Assembly: GCF_017810075.1 (NCBI RefSeq)
Contig: NZ_JADNYK010000003.1
Location: 310,001 to 374,000, forward strand
DNA length: 64,000 nt
Direction of reading: 5' to 3'
DNA from: Pseudozobellia sp. WGM2
GTDB taxonomy: Bacteria > Bacteroidota > Bacteroidia > Flavobacteriales > Flavobacteriaceae
Shown here: in pieces, positions 1 through 9,516 of the stretch
How positions within the stretch are numbered: position 1 is the stretch's first letter
Layout: each line of letters starts with the position of its first letter
Made by a program: the position numbers and the translations under genes
Notes under the pieces: generated by a model
Databases searched by the model: none
Told to the model about the DNA's origin: nothing
Seen by the model: only the letters and a program-made list of their open reading frames with translations

Positions 1-2846
1 ATATCTACGTTTCAAAGGTTGGCAAATACAAATCGCTGAACTCACATAACCTACTTTACATCAATAATGGTGATCTTACCTTCACTGAAAAATCGGAAGA
101 TTATGGATTGAACTTTTCAGGATTATCTACGCAAGCTTCCTTTTTTGATTATGACAATGATGGTGATATGGATGTATATCTTATGAATCATTCCGTTCAC
201 ACCCCTAGAAGCTACGGTAATATTGAACAACGGAGCCAAAATGATTCCCTATCGGGCGACCGGCTTTATGAGAACCTTTTGGACGAAGGAAAAGAAACAT
301 TTAAAGACGTAACGCAAATCTCTGGCATATATAGTAGTGCCCTTGGGTATGGTCTCGCTTTAATCACTTCTGATGTAAATAGTGATGGTTTAGTTGATAT
401 TTATGTCGGTAACGATTTTCACGAAAACGACTACCTGTACCTTAATCAAGGAGATAAGACATTTAAAGAAAGTAGCACTGATTTTCTAGACCATACCACT
501 AGATTTACTATGGGTGTTGATATTGCCGATATGAACGGAGATCAACTGTTTGACATTTTCACTTTGGATATGATGCCTTTCGACCATGAAATTTTTATGA
601 AATCTGGCGGCGAAGACTCTGATAAAGTGAGAAAAATCAAAGAGAATTTTGGGTACGGTGAACAATATGCACGAAACACCTTCCAACTCAATCAAAACAA
701 TAACTATTTTACAGACATTGCCCTGCAAACAGAAACCCATGCTACCGATTGGAGCTGGAGCGTGCTGCTACAAGATTATGATAACGATGGTCTAAACGAT
801 ATTTATGTAACCAACGGAATCTACAAAAGACCGAATGACCTCGACTATATCAATTATTTGAGCAATACTGATTTTGCGCAATTCAACTTGAACCAGCAGA
901 AAGAAACCCAGAAAAAATTAATTGATGAGATGCCAACGGTAAAATTATCGAACGTCTTATTTAAAAACCAAGGTGACTTGAGTTTTGAGCGAATATCTAG
1001 CAGTTCAGACTCGGGTCCCTCCTATTCCAACGGGGCCGCATATGCCGATTTAGACAATGACGGTGATTTAGACTTGGTAGTCAACAATATTGACCAGAAG
1101 GCCTTTGTGTTGGAAAACACAACTAAGAAGGAAAATCATTTCATTTCATTAGAAATTAAAGGCGATGAAAAATTTAGAAATACTACAGGCACCAAGGTTT
1201 TTGTCTATACTGAAGATATGTCTTTTGTAAAAGAATTAACGGTGACCAAAGGCTTTCAGTCATCTTCGACGCGTAGACTTCATTTTGGGCTCGGTGAAAT
1301 TCAAAAAATAGATTCCATTAAGATTAAATGGCTTGATGGCTACGAGCAGGTTGAAAAAGACATTGCAATTGACCAATTTCAGACTCTGACTAGAACTGAC
1401 AACCTAAAACCGAGTAAAGCTTCGGTCAAAAAAGAAGTAGAACCCTTAACCACCTTCCCCTTTATTCACTTAGAAAATAGTTTTCTCGATTACGAAAGAG
1501 AACCTTTAATGCCAGAGAAATTATCCTCTGAAGGGCCTGCAGTCGTCGAAGCAGATTTCAATGGAGACGGGCTGACCGATTTATTCATAGGAGGGGCAAG
1601 ATATCAATCTTCGCAACTATTCCTGCAACAAAAAAATGGAGAATTCATTAATTCTGTAAATAGCAACTTGGGCAAAGATCTCATTTATGAAGATGTATCG
1701 GCCGCTGCATTTGACCTAGAAAATGACGGAGACCTCGACCTGTACGTAATGAGTGGAGGCAATGATAAGTTCGAAGAAGATATTCAACTAGAAGACAGAA
1801 TTTATGTGAATGATGGTAATGCCAATTTCACGCGTTTAAAAACGAACCTAATCCGCACCAATGGGGGCAGTGTGTCGTCTAGTGACTTTAACGGCGATGG
1901 CTATGACGACCTTTTCATCGGTAATCGCTCCATTCCTGGTGGCTATGGCCTCTCTCCTTTTAGCTATATGCTTACCAACAATGGTAAAGGTGAGTTCATG
2001 ATGGCTCAAAAGGGAAGGTTAGGTATGGTCACCGACAGTAAATGGGCCGACATCAACAATGATGATTTGTTAGATTTGATTATAGTTGGCGATTGGATGC
2101 CGATTACCATACTGCTCAATCAAGGTAACTCTAGTTTTTTAAACAAAACAATCGACTTTGGTCTTGAAAACACCCAAGGTATGTGGAACACCGTTTTGGC
2201 CGATGATTTCGATGGTGATGGCAGGGTCGATATAATGGCAGGTAATGCAGGATTAAATTTTAAGTGGAAGGCATCGGTAGAGAAACCCGTGAAGTTGTAT
2301 TTAGACGATTTCGATGATAATGAGCAACCAGACCCCATTATTTATTACAATTTCTTTGGTGAATATGTGCCGTATGCTTCCAAAGATAAATTGACCGGAC
2401 AATTGCCTTCTCTAAAAAAGAAATTGCTCAGTTACACCGACTTTTCGAAAACAGGGAACATAGAAGACCTTACAGGGAAAAAAGAAAGTGAAATTCTGGA
2501 AATAAAAAAGATATCGGAACTGAGGTCAATGGTTTATTGGAACAAAGAAGGTGGGTTCAAAGCCACTGCCCTTCCACAAGAAGCACAAATGAGCAGTATT
2601 GAAGATTTCTATAAAAATGACAACACGATATACTACGTGGGCAACTATTTAGGTTATGCCAACGAACTGGGTCAGAGCACAGCGAATTCAGGTGGTGTTT
2701 TAACCATAAACAACGGAGAACTTAAATCATCTGGAAATCTACCCATACCAAAAGGATTAAACAGTCGTAGAATAGTTCGGTTAAATGGCAACGAATACCT
2801 AGTAATTTCCAACAACGATAAAGCTTATATCGTCGAACCAGATTAG
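1..2846 (+). CDS. FG-GAP/VCBS repeat protein with ASPIC/UnbV domain (5' truncated)
   Basis: The reading frame is open to the window edge (first full codon at base 3), so the N-terminus lies outside. The visible part has many calcium-binding-type FG-GAP/VCBS repeats of the form D-x-D-x-D-G-x-x-D, for example DYDNDGDMDVY near the start, DLDNDGDLDLVV mid-way and DFDGDGRVDIMAG near the end, which fold as a beta-propeller. A central stretch (TGTKVFVY ... FGLGEIQKIDSIKIKWLDG) matches the ASPIC/UnbV domain. Such large secreted or surface proteins are common in Bacteroidota, often near SusC/SusD genes, but their exact role is mostly unknown; glycan or protein binding is an inference. The apparent TTG start at 108 is not a true start because coding sequence continues upstream of it. 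Confidence 0.9.
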   Translation, partial: IYVSKVGKYKSLNSHNLLYINNGDLTFTEKSEDYGLNFSGLSTQASFFDYDNDGDMDVYLMNHSVHTPRSYGNIEQRSQNDSLSGDRLYENLLDEGKETFKDVTQISGIYSSALGYGLALITSDVNSDGLVDIYVGNDFHENDYLYLNQGDKTFKESSTDFLDHTTRFTMGVDIADMNGDQLFDIFTLDMMPFDHEIFMKSGGEDSDKVRKIKENFGYGEQYARNTFQLNQNNNYFTDIALQTETHATDWSWSVLLQDYDNDGLNDIYVTNGIYKRPNDLDYINYLSNTDFAQFNLNQQKETQKKLIDEMPTVKLSNVLFKNQGDLSFERISSSSDSGPSYSNGAAYADLDNDGDLDLVVNNIDQKAFVLENTTKKENHFISLEIKGDEKFRNTTGTKVFVYTEDMSFVKELTVTKGFQSSSTRRLHFGLGEIQKIDSIKIKWLDGYEQVEKDIAIDQFQTLTRTDNLKPSKASVKKEVEPLTTFPFIHLENSFLDYEREPLMPEKLSSEGPAVVEADFNGDGLTDLFIGGARYQSSQLFLQQKNGEFINSVNSNLGKDLIYEDVSAAAFDLENDGDLDLYVMSGGNDKFEEDIQLEDRIYVNDGNANFTRLKTNLIRTNGGSVSSSDFNGDGYDDLFIGNRSIPGGYGLSPFSYMLTNNGKGEFMMAQKGRLGMVTDSKWADINNDDLLDLIIVGDWMPITILLNQGNSSFLNKTIDFGLENTQGMWNTVLADDFDGDGRVDIMAGNAGLNFKWKASVEKPVKLYLDDFDDNEQPDPIIYYNFFGEYVPYASKDKLTGQLPSLKKKLLSYTDFSKTGNIEDLTGKKESEILEIKKISELRSMVYWNKEGGFKATALPQEAQMSSIEDFYKNDNTIYYVGNYLGYANELGQSTANSGGVLTINNGELKSSGNLPIPKGLNSRRIVRLNGNEYLVISNNDKAYIVEPD

Positions 2847-3073
2847 AGAGTGGTTAAGGGTAATTTTTCACATTCAACTTCATTAATCTGAACGAAAGAG
2901 AATCTATATTTTTTTTTGCAATAATTGGGCAATGAAATGGCACAATAGATGCATACAGCTGTAATCGCACAAATTTGCTACATAAATGCTTCATCATTTA
3001 CACTAAATAACACATCTCTTACTTGTAACAAAGAGCCTAAAACAATATCTTACCACCTCCAAATTTTTGAACC

Positions 3074-4558
3074 ATGTATTCTATAGGATATGATATTGGC
3101 AGTTCTTCAATAAAGGCTGCATTAATTGAAACTTCAACCGGCAAAAGTATATCGGTAGTAAACGAACCTCCTGTTGAAATGGGCATGATAGCCCACGAAA
3201 ACGGATGGGCAGAACAGCACCCGAATGACTGGTGGAAACACGTTTGTACCGCAACAAAAAGACTTGTAAATGAGAATGCGATCGATGCCTCTGACATAAC
3301 TGGGGTAGGCATATCATATCAAATGCACGGCCTCGTAGTTGTCGACGAAAGTGGCGAGCCATTGCGAAATTCCATTATTTGGTGTGACAGTAGAGCGGTT
3401 ACAATTGGGCAAAAAGCCTTTGACGAATTAGGCAATGAAAAATGCTCGGAACACTTGTTGAATTCTCCGGCGAATTTTACCGCTTCAAAATTAAAATGGG
3501 TCAAGGAAAACGAACCGGAAATCTATGCCAAGATATATAAATTCATGCTTCCCGGTGATTATATCGCCTATAAATTAAGCGGCGATATTCGCTCGACCAT
3601 TTCCGGACTTTCAGAAGGTATTTTTTGGGATTTTAAAAGCAATTCGATTGCCGATTGGTTTTTAGAACACTATGGTATTGAAGAAAATCTTATTCCCGAG
3701 CTGGTCGGCACTTTTTCAGAACAGGGAAAAGTTTCTACCGAAGGGGCATCGGAATCAGGTTTAAACCAGGGAACGTCGATATTATACCGAGCTGGTGATC
3801 AACCGAACAACGCTTTGTCGTTGAACGTATTCAACCCTGGTGAGGTTGCGGCTACCGGAGGTACTTCTGGCGTTATGTATGCCATAACCGATAGTCTTTC
3901 AGTGAAAGAGAGTGCTCGTGTCAATAATTTCGCTCACGTTAACTATACGACCAAAAACACCAGAATTGGTAAAATGGCCTGTATAAATGGTGCGGGAATT
4001 ATGTATCGGTGGCTAATGAACAATCTTGATGTTTCTTCATACGAAGAGATGAACGATCTTGCCGCTGGTGTACCGATCGGTTCTGATGGGGTGACCATAC
4101 ATCCATTTGGCAATGGTGCCGAACGTGTACTGAACAATAGAACTTTGGGTACTAAAATGGCCAATATCAACCTAAACAACCATACCAAGGCCCATTTGTG
4201 CAGAGCTGCCTTGGAAGGTATTGCCTTTTCTTTTGTGTATGGAATGGAAATCATGAAATCTGACGGAATCGCTCCTCAGGTCATACGAGCAGGTAATGAC
4301 AATCTGTTCAGATCTGATATTTTCTCCAATACAATTTCGACACTTATTGGTCAAGAAATAGAAATCTATAACACCACAGGGGCTATAGGTGCCGCAAGGG
4401 CTTGTGAACTGCACAAAAGAGATTTTGAGACTTTTGGCAAGCGAATTATAGATAACGATTTCGTGATGAAATTTAGGCCTTCCGCAGAAAAAGAAGCATA
4501 CGGAAAAGCATATCAGAAATGGAAAAACGAACTTGAAAACATGCTACAAACGAACTAG
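3074..4558 (+). CDS. xylB: Xylulokinase
   Basis: A 494-residue FGGY-family carbohydrate kinase that phosphorylates D-xylulose to xylulose 5-phosphate with ATP in the cytoplasm. The N-terminal phosphate-binding loop is YDIGSSSIKAALIE (Asp7). Residues M84-H85-G86 in ISYQMHG are the substrate-binding signature of xylulokinases, and AGDQPNN carries the predicted catalytic base Asp242. The ATP-site motif ATGGTSGVMY follows. It lies 85 bp upstream of xylose isomerase on the same strand, which fixes the substrate as xylulose better than the family alone. The ATG at 3074 gives a normal family N-terminus. The upstream sequence has no clear Shine-Dalgarno site, as is usual in this phylum. Confidence 0.95.
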   Translation: MYSIGYDIGSSSIKAALIETSTGKSISVVNEPPVEMGMIAHENGWAEQHPNDWWKHVCTATKRLVNENAIDASDITGVGISYQMHGLVVVDESGEPLRNSIIWCDSRAVTIGQKAFDELGNEKCSEHLLNSPANFTASKLKWVKENEPEIYAKIYKFMLPGDYIAYKLSGDIRSTISGLSEGIFWDFKSNSIADWFLEHYGIEENLIPELVGTFSEQGKVSTEGASESGLNQGTSILYRAGDQPNNALSLNVFNPGEVAATGGTSGVMYAITDSLSVKESARVNNFAHVNYTTKNTRIGKMACINGAGIMYRWLMNNLDVSSYEEMNDLAAGVPIGSDGVTIHPFGNGAERVLNNRTLGTKMANINLNNHTKAHLCRAALEGIAFSFVYGMEIMKSDGIAPQVIRAGNDNLFRSDIFSNTISTLIGQEIEIYNTTGAIGAARACELHKRDFETFGKRIIDNDFVMKFRPSAEKEAYGKAYQKWKNELENMLQTN

Positions 4559-4643
4559 GTTCTTATCATGAAAATTATGCAGTACAACTATTAAAAATAA
4601 CTGAACTCTAATTAAAAACTTAAACACGTAAATTTTATAAAAA

Positions 4644-5969
4644 ATGGCATTAATAGGAGATAAAGAATATTTTAAAGGAGTCGGAGAGATTAAATTTGAG
4701 GGTAAAGATTCCGATAACCCATTAGCGTTTAAATGGTACAACCCAGAACAGGTAGTTGCCGGTAAAACGATGAAAGAACATTTTAAATTCGCTATTGCCT
4801 ATTGGCATACGTTCTGTGGTCAAGGTGCCGATCCATTTGGCCCGGGCACTCAAAACTTTCCGTGGGATGCACCTAGCGATGCAGTAGAAGCGGCAAAGGC
4901 AAAAGCTGATGCTGCGTTTGAATTCATCACTAAAATGGGTGTTGACTACTTCTGTTTTCATGATTTTGATTTGATTCAAGAAGCGGATACATTCGCCGAA
5001 TCAGAAAAAAGATTGGCAACCATTGTCGACTATATCAAGGGCAAACAAGCCGACTCAGGAGTGAAACTTTTGTGGGGTACCGCAAACTGCTTTTCAAATC
5101 CGAGATATATGAACGGGGCCTCTACAAATCCTGATTTTAATGTTCTGGCAAGGGCTGGAGGCCAAATTAAATTGGCTTTGGATGCCACCATGGAACTTAA
5201 CGGCGAAAACTATGTTTTCTGGGGAGGCCGTGAAGGTTATATGTCGCTTTTAAACACCGACATCAAAAGAGAACTAGATCACATGGGCAAATTCTTGGGT
5301 ATGGCCCGAGATTATGCCAGAAGTCAAGGTTTCAAAGGAAATTTCTTTATTGAACCCAAGCCGATGGAACCTATGAAACATCAATACGATTTTGATTCGG
5401 CGACCGTCGTAGGCTTTTTGCACCAATACGGACTACAAGACGATTTTAAATTAAACCTTGAATTCAACCATGCAACATTGGCTAGTCACACCATGCAACA
5501 TGAGATGGAAGTTGCCGCTGCCCATGGCATGTTGGGAAGCTTAGATGCCAACCGCGGAGATTATCAAAATGGTTGGGATACGGATCAATTTCCGAACAAC
5601 ATTACCGAGGTTACCGAGGCGATGTTAACCTTCTTGAAAGCTGGTGGATTACAAGGCGGGGGTATCAATTTTGATGCTAAAATCAGAAGAAACTCTACCG
5701 ATATGGATGATGTATTCCATGCGCATATTGGCGGAATGGACATCTTTGCCAGAGCTTTGGTAACCGCCGATAAAATCATTACTTCCTCACCTTATGAGGA
5801 AATGAGAACCAAAAGATACGGTTCTTTTGACTCAGGAAAAGGGAAAGACTTTGAAAACGGAAAACTTGATTTCAAAGACCTTTACGATATCGCCAATGAA
5901 AATGGGGAGCTTGATCTACAAAGTGGAAAGCAAGAGCTGTTCGAGAACATCATCAGCCAACATATCTAG
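4644..5969 (+). CDS. xylA: Xylose isomerase
   Basis: A 441-residue class II xylose isomerase interconverting D-xylose and D-xylulose, a cytoplasmic metal-dependent TIM-barrel enzyme. Visible signatures are FCFHDFDL (catalytic His106), WGGREGY, the metal-site segment FIEPKPMEP (Glu237, Lys239), [16 protein letters not shown] and [10 protein letters not shown]. Length matches the long class II group. It follows xylB and probably shares its transcript, so the pair turns imported xylose into xylulose 5-phosphate for the pentose phosphate pathway. A strong hairpin terminator ends the unit at about 5993-6022. No xylose repressor gene lies beside it in this window. Confidence 0.97.
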   Translation: MALIGDKEYFKGVGEIKFEGKDSDNPLAFKWYNPEQVVAGKTMKEHFKFAIAYWHTFCGQGADPFGPGTQNFPWDAPSDAVEAAKAKADAAFEFITKMGVDYFCFHDFDLIQEADTFAESEKRLATIVDYIKGKQADSGVKLLWGTANCFSNPRYMNGASTNPDFNVLARAGGQIKLALDATMELNGENYVFWGGREGYMSLLNTDIKRELDHMGKFLGMARDYARSQGFKGNFFIEPKPMEPMKHQYDFDSATVVGFLHQYGLQDDFKLNLEFNHATLASHTMQHEMEVAAAHGMLGSLDANRGDYQNGWDTDQFPNNITEVTEAMLTFLKAGGLQGGGINFDAKIRRNSTDMDDVFHAHIGGMDIFARALVTADKIITSSPYEEMRTKRYGSFDSGKGKDFENGKLDFKDLYDIANENGELDLQSGKQELFENIISQHI

Positions 5970-5992
5970 AAGGCTGTAGTATTAGAATTAAA

Positions 5993-6022
5993 AAATCCTG
6001 TTATCTCACGATAACAGGATTT
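5993..6022. terminator. Bidirectional intrinsic terminator between xylA and the symporter
   Basis: AAATCCTGTTATC, a 4-base loop TCAC, then GATAACAGGATTT forms a perfect 13-bp hairpin. It is followed by a long T run on the + strand and preceded by an A run that serves as a T run on the - strand. It sits between two convergent genes, so it can end both transcripts. Confidence 0.9.
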
Positions 6023-6052
6023 TTTTTATTTTTTTTATAATTATACCTATTT

Positions 6053-7705
6053 CTATTTGGCAAAGTAAATATAAATTCCAATTACGATAATACAAATAAC
6101 CCCTCCCACTTGCTTCACATACTTATAAGGCTCAATAGAAACCTGCTTCGTATATTCGAGTTCGAAAGGTTCTTTTCTAGGATAAATTTTTCCGATTATC
6201 AGCATAATTATCATATTGGCCGCAAAGAGAATAGCCATTACGTGTAGATAATGAGGGTAGGCATCTGCCTCTACCAAGGTTAGTGCATTCGCATCGGTTA
6301 CTCCCGAAGCCTTTGCTACCTGTACGGCACTCTCTCGAAGCTTAGGGCCTACGAAGAACTCACTGATGATATACAGCACCGATCCAGAAACAATACCAAT
6401 TTTAGCGGCAATCGCAGGTACTCTCTTGGTCAAATACCCTACTGCAATAATGGTAAATATTGGTATGCTATAAATACCGTTGATTTTCTGTAGGTAATTG
6501 AACAAGCTACCCGCATCGGCGATCAAAGGCGCAATGAACATGGCTGCCAAAGCCAAACACACTCCAAATATCTTTCCGTATTTAACTACGGTAATTTCCG
6601 AAGCTTCCTTATTAATATGCTGTTTATAAATATCGATACCAAAAAGGGTTACCGAACTGTTCAGCACACTGTTAAATGAACTCAAAATAGCACCGAACAA
6701 TACCGCGGCAAAAAAGCCGACCAATGTTTTGGGCAATACCGCTCTCACCAATTCGGGGTAGGCCAAGTCACTTGAAGCCAATCCTCCATCGAAATAGTGA
6801 TAGGCGATCATACCTGGCAACACCAAAATTAATGGACCTAAAATCTTTAAGAACGATGCCAACAAAAGACCTTTTTGTCCTTCAGCTAAGTTTTTGGCAC
6901 CCAAAGCACGTTGTATTATTTGTTGGTTCGTGCCCCAATAGAAAAGTTGTACCAGCATCATACCTGTAAAAATGGTCGAAAAGGGCACCTCTTGACCGGG
7001 CTCACCCGTTGAGTCAAATCGCTCAGGGTTAGCATCGACCAGAATATCTAAACCGTTAAATATACTTCCGTCACCGATAGCCATTAAACCAAATATGGGT
7101 ATTAATATACCACCGATAATAAGCCCGACCGCATTTATACTATCTGAAACTGCAACTGCTTTCAATCCACCGAAAACCGCATAAATCGAACCTATAATAC
7201 CTATGCCCCAAATACAGATAACCAGAGCTGCCTGGTCAGAAACACCGAGAAGTGTGGGAATATCGAACATGCCGCTGATGGCCACCGAACCGGAATAAAG
7301 GATTACCGGCAAGAGCACAACCACATAACCTGTCAAAAAGAGTATCGATGTGATAGTTTTGGTTGTTACATCGAACCGGGTCGCCAAGAACTGAGGAACG
7401 GTAGTCAGGCCTCCCTTTAAATATCTGGGCAGCAAGAATATAGCCGTTACCACCATGGCAATGGCGGCCAATGTTTCCCAAGCCATTACAGAGAGTCCAT
7501 CTTTATATGCACTACCATTAAGCCCTACAATCTGTTCGGTAGAAAGGTTGGTCAACAATAACGAGCCTGCAATTACACCAGCCGTTAAGCTTCTTCCTCC
7601 TAAAAAATAACCATCAGAAGATTGTTCATCTGTCGTTCGAGTCGCAAAATAGGCTATCACAGCTACCAAAATCGTAAAACCTAAAAAAGAAATAATTCCA
7701 ATCAT
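6053..7705 (-). CDS. Sodium:solute symporter (SSS family), probable xylose/sugar transporter
   Basis: A 550-residue polytopic inner-membrane protein with about 14 hydrophobic helices. It has the SSS core, including GGLKAVAVSDSINAVGLIIGG and a YWGTNQQIIQRALGAK segment typical of vSGLT-like sugar carriers. These use the sodium gradient to import a sugar. The gene converges with xylB-xylA and shares their terminator, so xylose or a xylose-containing sugar is the likely substrate; this is inferred from context. The ATG at 7705 begins MIGIISFLGFTILVAV, a normal first transmembrane helix. Confidence 0.88.
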   Translation of the reverse strand: MIGIISFLGFTILVAVIAYFATRTTDEQSSDGYFLGGRSLTAGVIAGSLLLTNLSTEQIVGLNGSAYKDGLSVMAWETLAAIAMVVTAIFLLPRYLKGGLTTVPQFLATRFDVTTKTITSILFLTGYVVVLLPVILYSGSVAISGMFDIPTLLGVSDQAALVICIWGIGIIGSIYAVFGGLKAVAVSDSINAVGLIIGGILIPIFGLMAIGDGSIFNGLDILVDANPERFDSTGEPGQEVPFSTIFTGMMLVQLFYWGTNQQIIQRALGAKNLAEGQKGLLLASFLKILGPLILVLPGMIAYHYFDGGLASSDLAYPELVRAVLPKTLVGFFAAVLFGAILSSFNSVLNSSVTLFGIDIYKQHINKEASEITVVKYGKIFGVCLALAAMFIAPLIADAGSLFNYLQKINGIYSIPIFTIIAVGYLTKRVPAIAAKIGIVSGSVLYIISEFFVGPKLRESAVQVAKASGVTDANALTLVEADAYPHYLHVMAILFAANMIIMLIIGKIYPRKEPFELEYTKQVSIEPYKYVKQVGGVICIIVIGIYIYFAK

Positions 7706-7819
7706 GTAAATGGCTCGGTTTGATTATAAGGGGTAAATATATCGGATAATTTAATAACAATTCAATAATCAACCCATAAACTGTCAATTCTTGAAATCAC
7801 ATTTACCTCTACTTAATAT

Positions 7820-7831
7820 TAGAACGTTCTA
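7820..7831. promoter_or_regulatory. Palindrome TAGAACGTTCTA, possible operator
   Basis: A perfect 12-nt palindrome with a central CG, about 115 bp upstream of the symporter start and 250 bp upstream of the rightward gene. This shape is typical of sites for dimeric repressors such as LacI-type sugar regulators. No regulator gene is adjacent, so the role is a guess. Confidence 0.3.
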
Positions 7832-8039
7832 TTAGCCCACGCTAGTTTGCATAAGTAGTGTTACATGTGGTAATGCATCTAAACGCCCCTATTGTTGGCT
7901 TAAAATTTTCGCGGGTGTTCATCGCTTTACATTCCAAAAATCTATTCTTATATTCACCTCTTTACAGAATTTTAAAATAACGTAATTTTGGATTTTCTTT
8001 TGTAAGAAGATTTACCTGTTCAGGTCTTATCTAGACAGG

Positions 8040-8047
8040 TACATTTG
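8040..8047 (+). promoter_or_regulatory. Candidate -7 promoter box TACATTTG
   Basis: Matches the Bacteroidota TAnnTTTG -7 element and lies 34 bp before the ATG at 8082. No good TTG/TTTG -33 box is seen at 19-21 bp spacing, so the call rests on one box only. Confidence 0.4.
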
Positions 8048-8081
8048 TATCAAATAATAAATAAAATTATTCATAAGTATA

Positions 8082-9443
8082 ATGAAGAAAATTTTGCTTT
8101 TAGTGGTAGTACTCATAAGCTTGGCGGCGTGTAAAACAGATCAAAAAAGCCAAGAAACTATTGAAGTTACTGCAGAAGATTTACATGCATCGGTCGACAA
8201 GGTAACCGAAATTATGATTCACGATATTTTCTCACCGCCCGTAGCTAGTCGAATTTTCGCTTACCCCAATATTGCCGCTTATGAGATCGTAGCACTATCC
8301 AATGATGATTATCAACCTTTGGCGGGGCAAGTAAGAGATTTAAAACCCATACCTCAACCGGATACCACGGCCACCATAAATTATGAGATGGCCGCTTTAG
8401 TGGCCCATATGGAGCTGAGCAAAAGATTGATTTTCTCTGAAGATCGCATGGAAGCTCTGCGTGACAGTCTTTACGGAGTATGGCAAAACAAAAACACAGC
8501 CGTTTTTACAAGCTCAAAAGAATATGGTTTATTGGTAGCCGATCACATCGGCGAGTGGATGTCTAAAGATAATTATGCTCAAACCCGCACCATGCCGAAG
8601 TTTACCGTAGACGCCGATAATCCGGGACGCTGGCAACCTACCCCACCTGCATATATGGACGGGATTGAACCCCATTGGAACAAAATACGACCATTTGTTA
8701 TCGATTCGGCCGCACAATTTAAGCCTACACCCCCACCTGCCTTTTCTATGGAAGAATCATCCGATTTTTATAAGGAGCTGAAAGAGGTCTATGATATCGG
8801 AAAGAAAATAGAAGAGGATGGTGACGAGTCAGAAGAAATTCAAATTGCCAAATTTTGGGACTGCAACCCTTATGTATCGGTAACAAGAGGCCATCTGATG
8901 TTCGCAACCAAAAAGATTACGCCTGGGGCCCATTGGATAGGCATAACCAAAATAGCGGCAAGAAAAACGGATAGCGATTTCAAAAAAACTCTTTTTGCCT
9001 ATACCAAAACCTCTATGGCAATTGCAGATGGGTTTATTAGCTGTTGGGATGAAAAATACCGAAGTAACCTTATCAGACCAGAAACACTTATCAATCAACA
9101 TATAGATGATGATTGGAAACCCGTTCTTCAAACCCCACCATTTCCAGAATACACGAGTGGACATTCCGTTGTATCGGGTGCAGCATCCACAGCACTAACT
9201 AATATTTTTGGTGATAATTTCAGTTTTGATGATGATACCGAAGTGGCTTTCGGCCTACCCATTAGAAGTTTCAATTCATTCAATGAAGCTGCGGATGAAG
9301 CTGCAATTAGTAGAATGTACGGTGGCATTCATTATCGGGTCGCCATTGAAGTAGGCCTCGAACAAGGTCGTAACCTAGGAAAATTCTTCATTGAGAATCT
9401 TAAAATGAAAACCGACCAGAGAGTAGCGAGCACTCTAAAATAG
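8082..9443 (+). CDS. Vanadium-dependent haloperoxidase / PAP2-type lipoprotein
   Basis: A 453-residue exported protein with a lipoprotein signal (MKKILLLVVVLISLAAC, lipid Cys17). The C-terminal half has the full oxyanion-binding set shared by vanadium haloperoxidases and PAP2 acid phosphatases: Lys325 and Arg332 in KYRSNLIRP, Ser359-Gly360-His361 in YTSGHS, and Arg411 with His417 in SRMYGGIHYR. The first motif spacing and the all-helical context match the haloperoxidase-like group. Whether the cofactor is vanadate (halide oxidation) or the protein is a phosphatase cannot be told from sequence. Marine flavobacteria are known to carry active iodoperoxidases of this superfamily. It is not clearly in an operon. 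Confidence 0.82.
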   Translation: MKKILLLVVVLISLAACKTDQKSQETIEVTAEDLHASVDKVTEIMIHDIFSPPVASRIFAYPNIAAYEIVALSNDDYQPLAGQVRDLKPIPQPDTTATINYEMAALVAHMELSKRLIFSEDRMEALRDSLYGVWQNKNTAVFTSSKEYGLLVADHIGEWMSKDNYAQTRTMPKFTVDADNPGRWQPTPPAYMDGIEPHWNKIRPFVIDSAAQFKPTPPPAFSMEESSDFYKELKEVYDIGKKIEEDGDESEEIQIAKFWDCNPYVSVTRGHLMFATKKITPGAHWIGITKIAARKTDSDFKKTLFAYTKTSMAIADGFISCWDEKYRSNLIRPETLINQHIDDDWKPVLQTPPFPEYTSGHSVVSGAASTALTNIFGDNFSFDDDTEVAFGLPIRSFNSFNEAADEAAISRMYGGIHYRVAIEVGLEQGRNLGKFFIENLKMKTDQRVASTLK

Positions 9444-9516
9444 ATACTCGCCATGTGTCATAAAGGTAATTTGCTCGTATGATCGAATTTCGCCAAAACA
9501 TGAAAATTCAACTGTA

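Larger units (their letters stand above)
7706..8081. other. Divergent intergenic region, symporter / haloperoxidase-like gene
   Basis: No gene is seen here. The region carries a 12-nt palindrome at 7820-7831 and a candidate promoter box at 8040-8047 for the rightward gene. No clear TAnnTTTG box was found on the - strand for the symporter. Confidence 0.6.

Noticed and set aside
108-110. TTG start codon for the first gene
   Set aside because: The same frame stays open to base 3 and encodes further FG-GAP-like sequence, so the gene is truncated by the window.
8014-8040. ACCTGT ... ACAGGT inverted repeat upstream of the haloperoxidase-like gene
   Set aside because: Six-base arms with a 15-base gap in this AT-rich region are easily due to chance, and there is no second site or related gene to support an operator.
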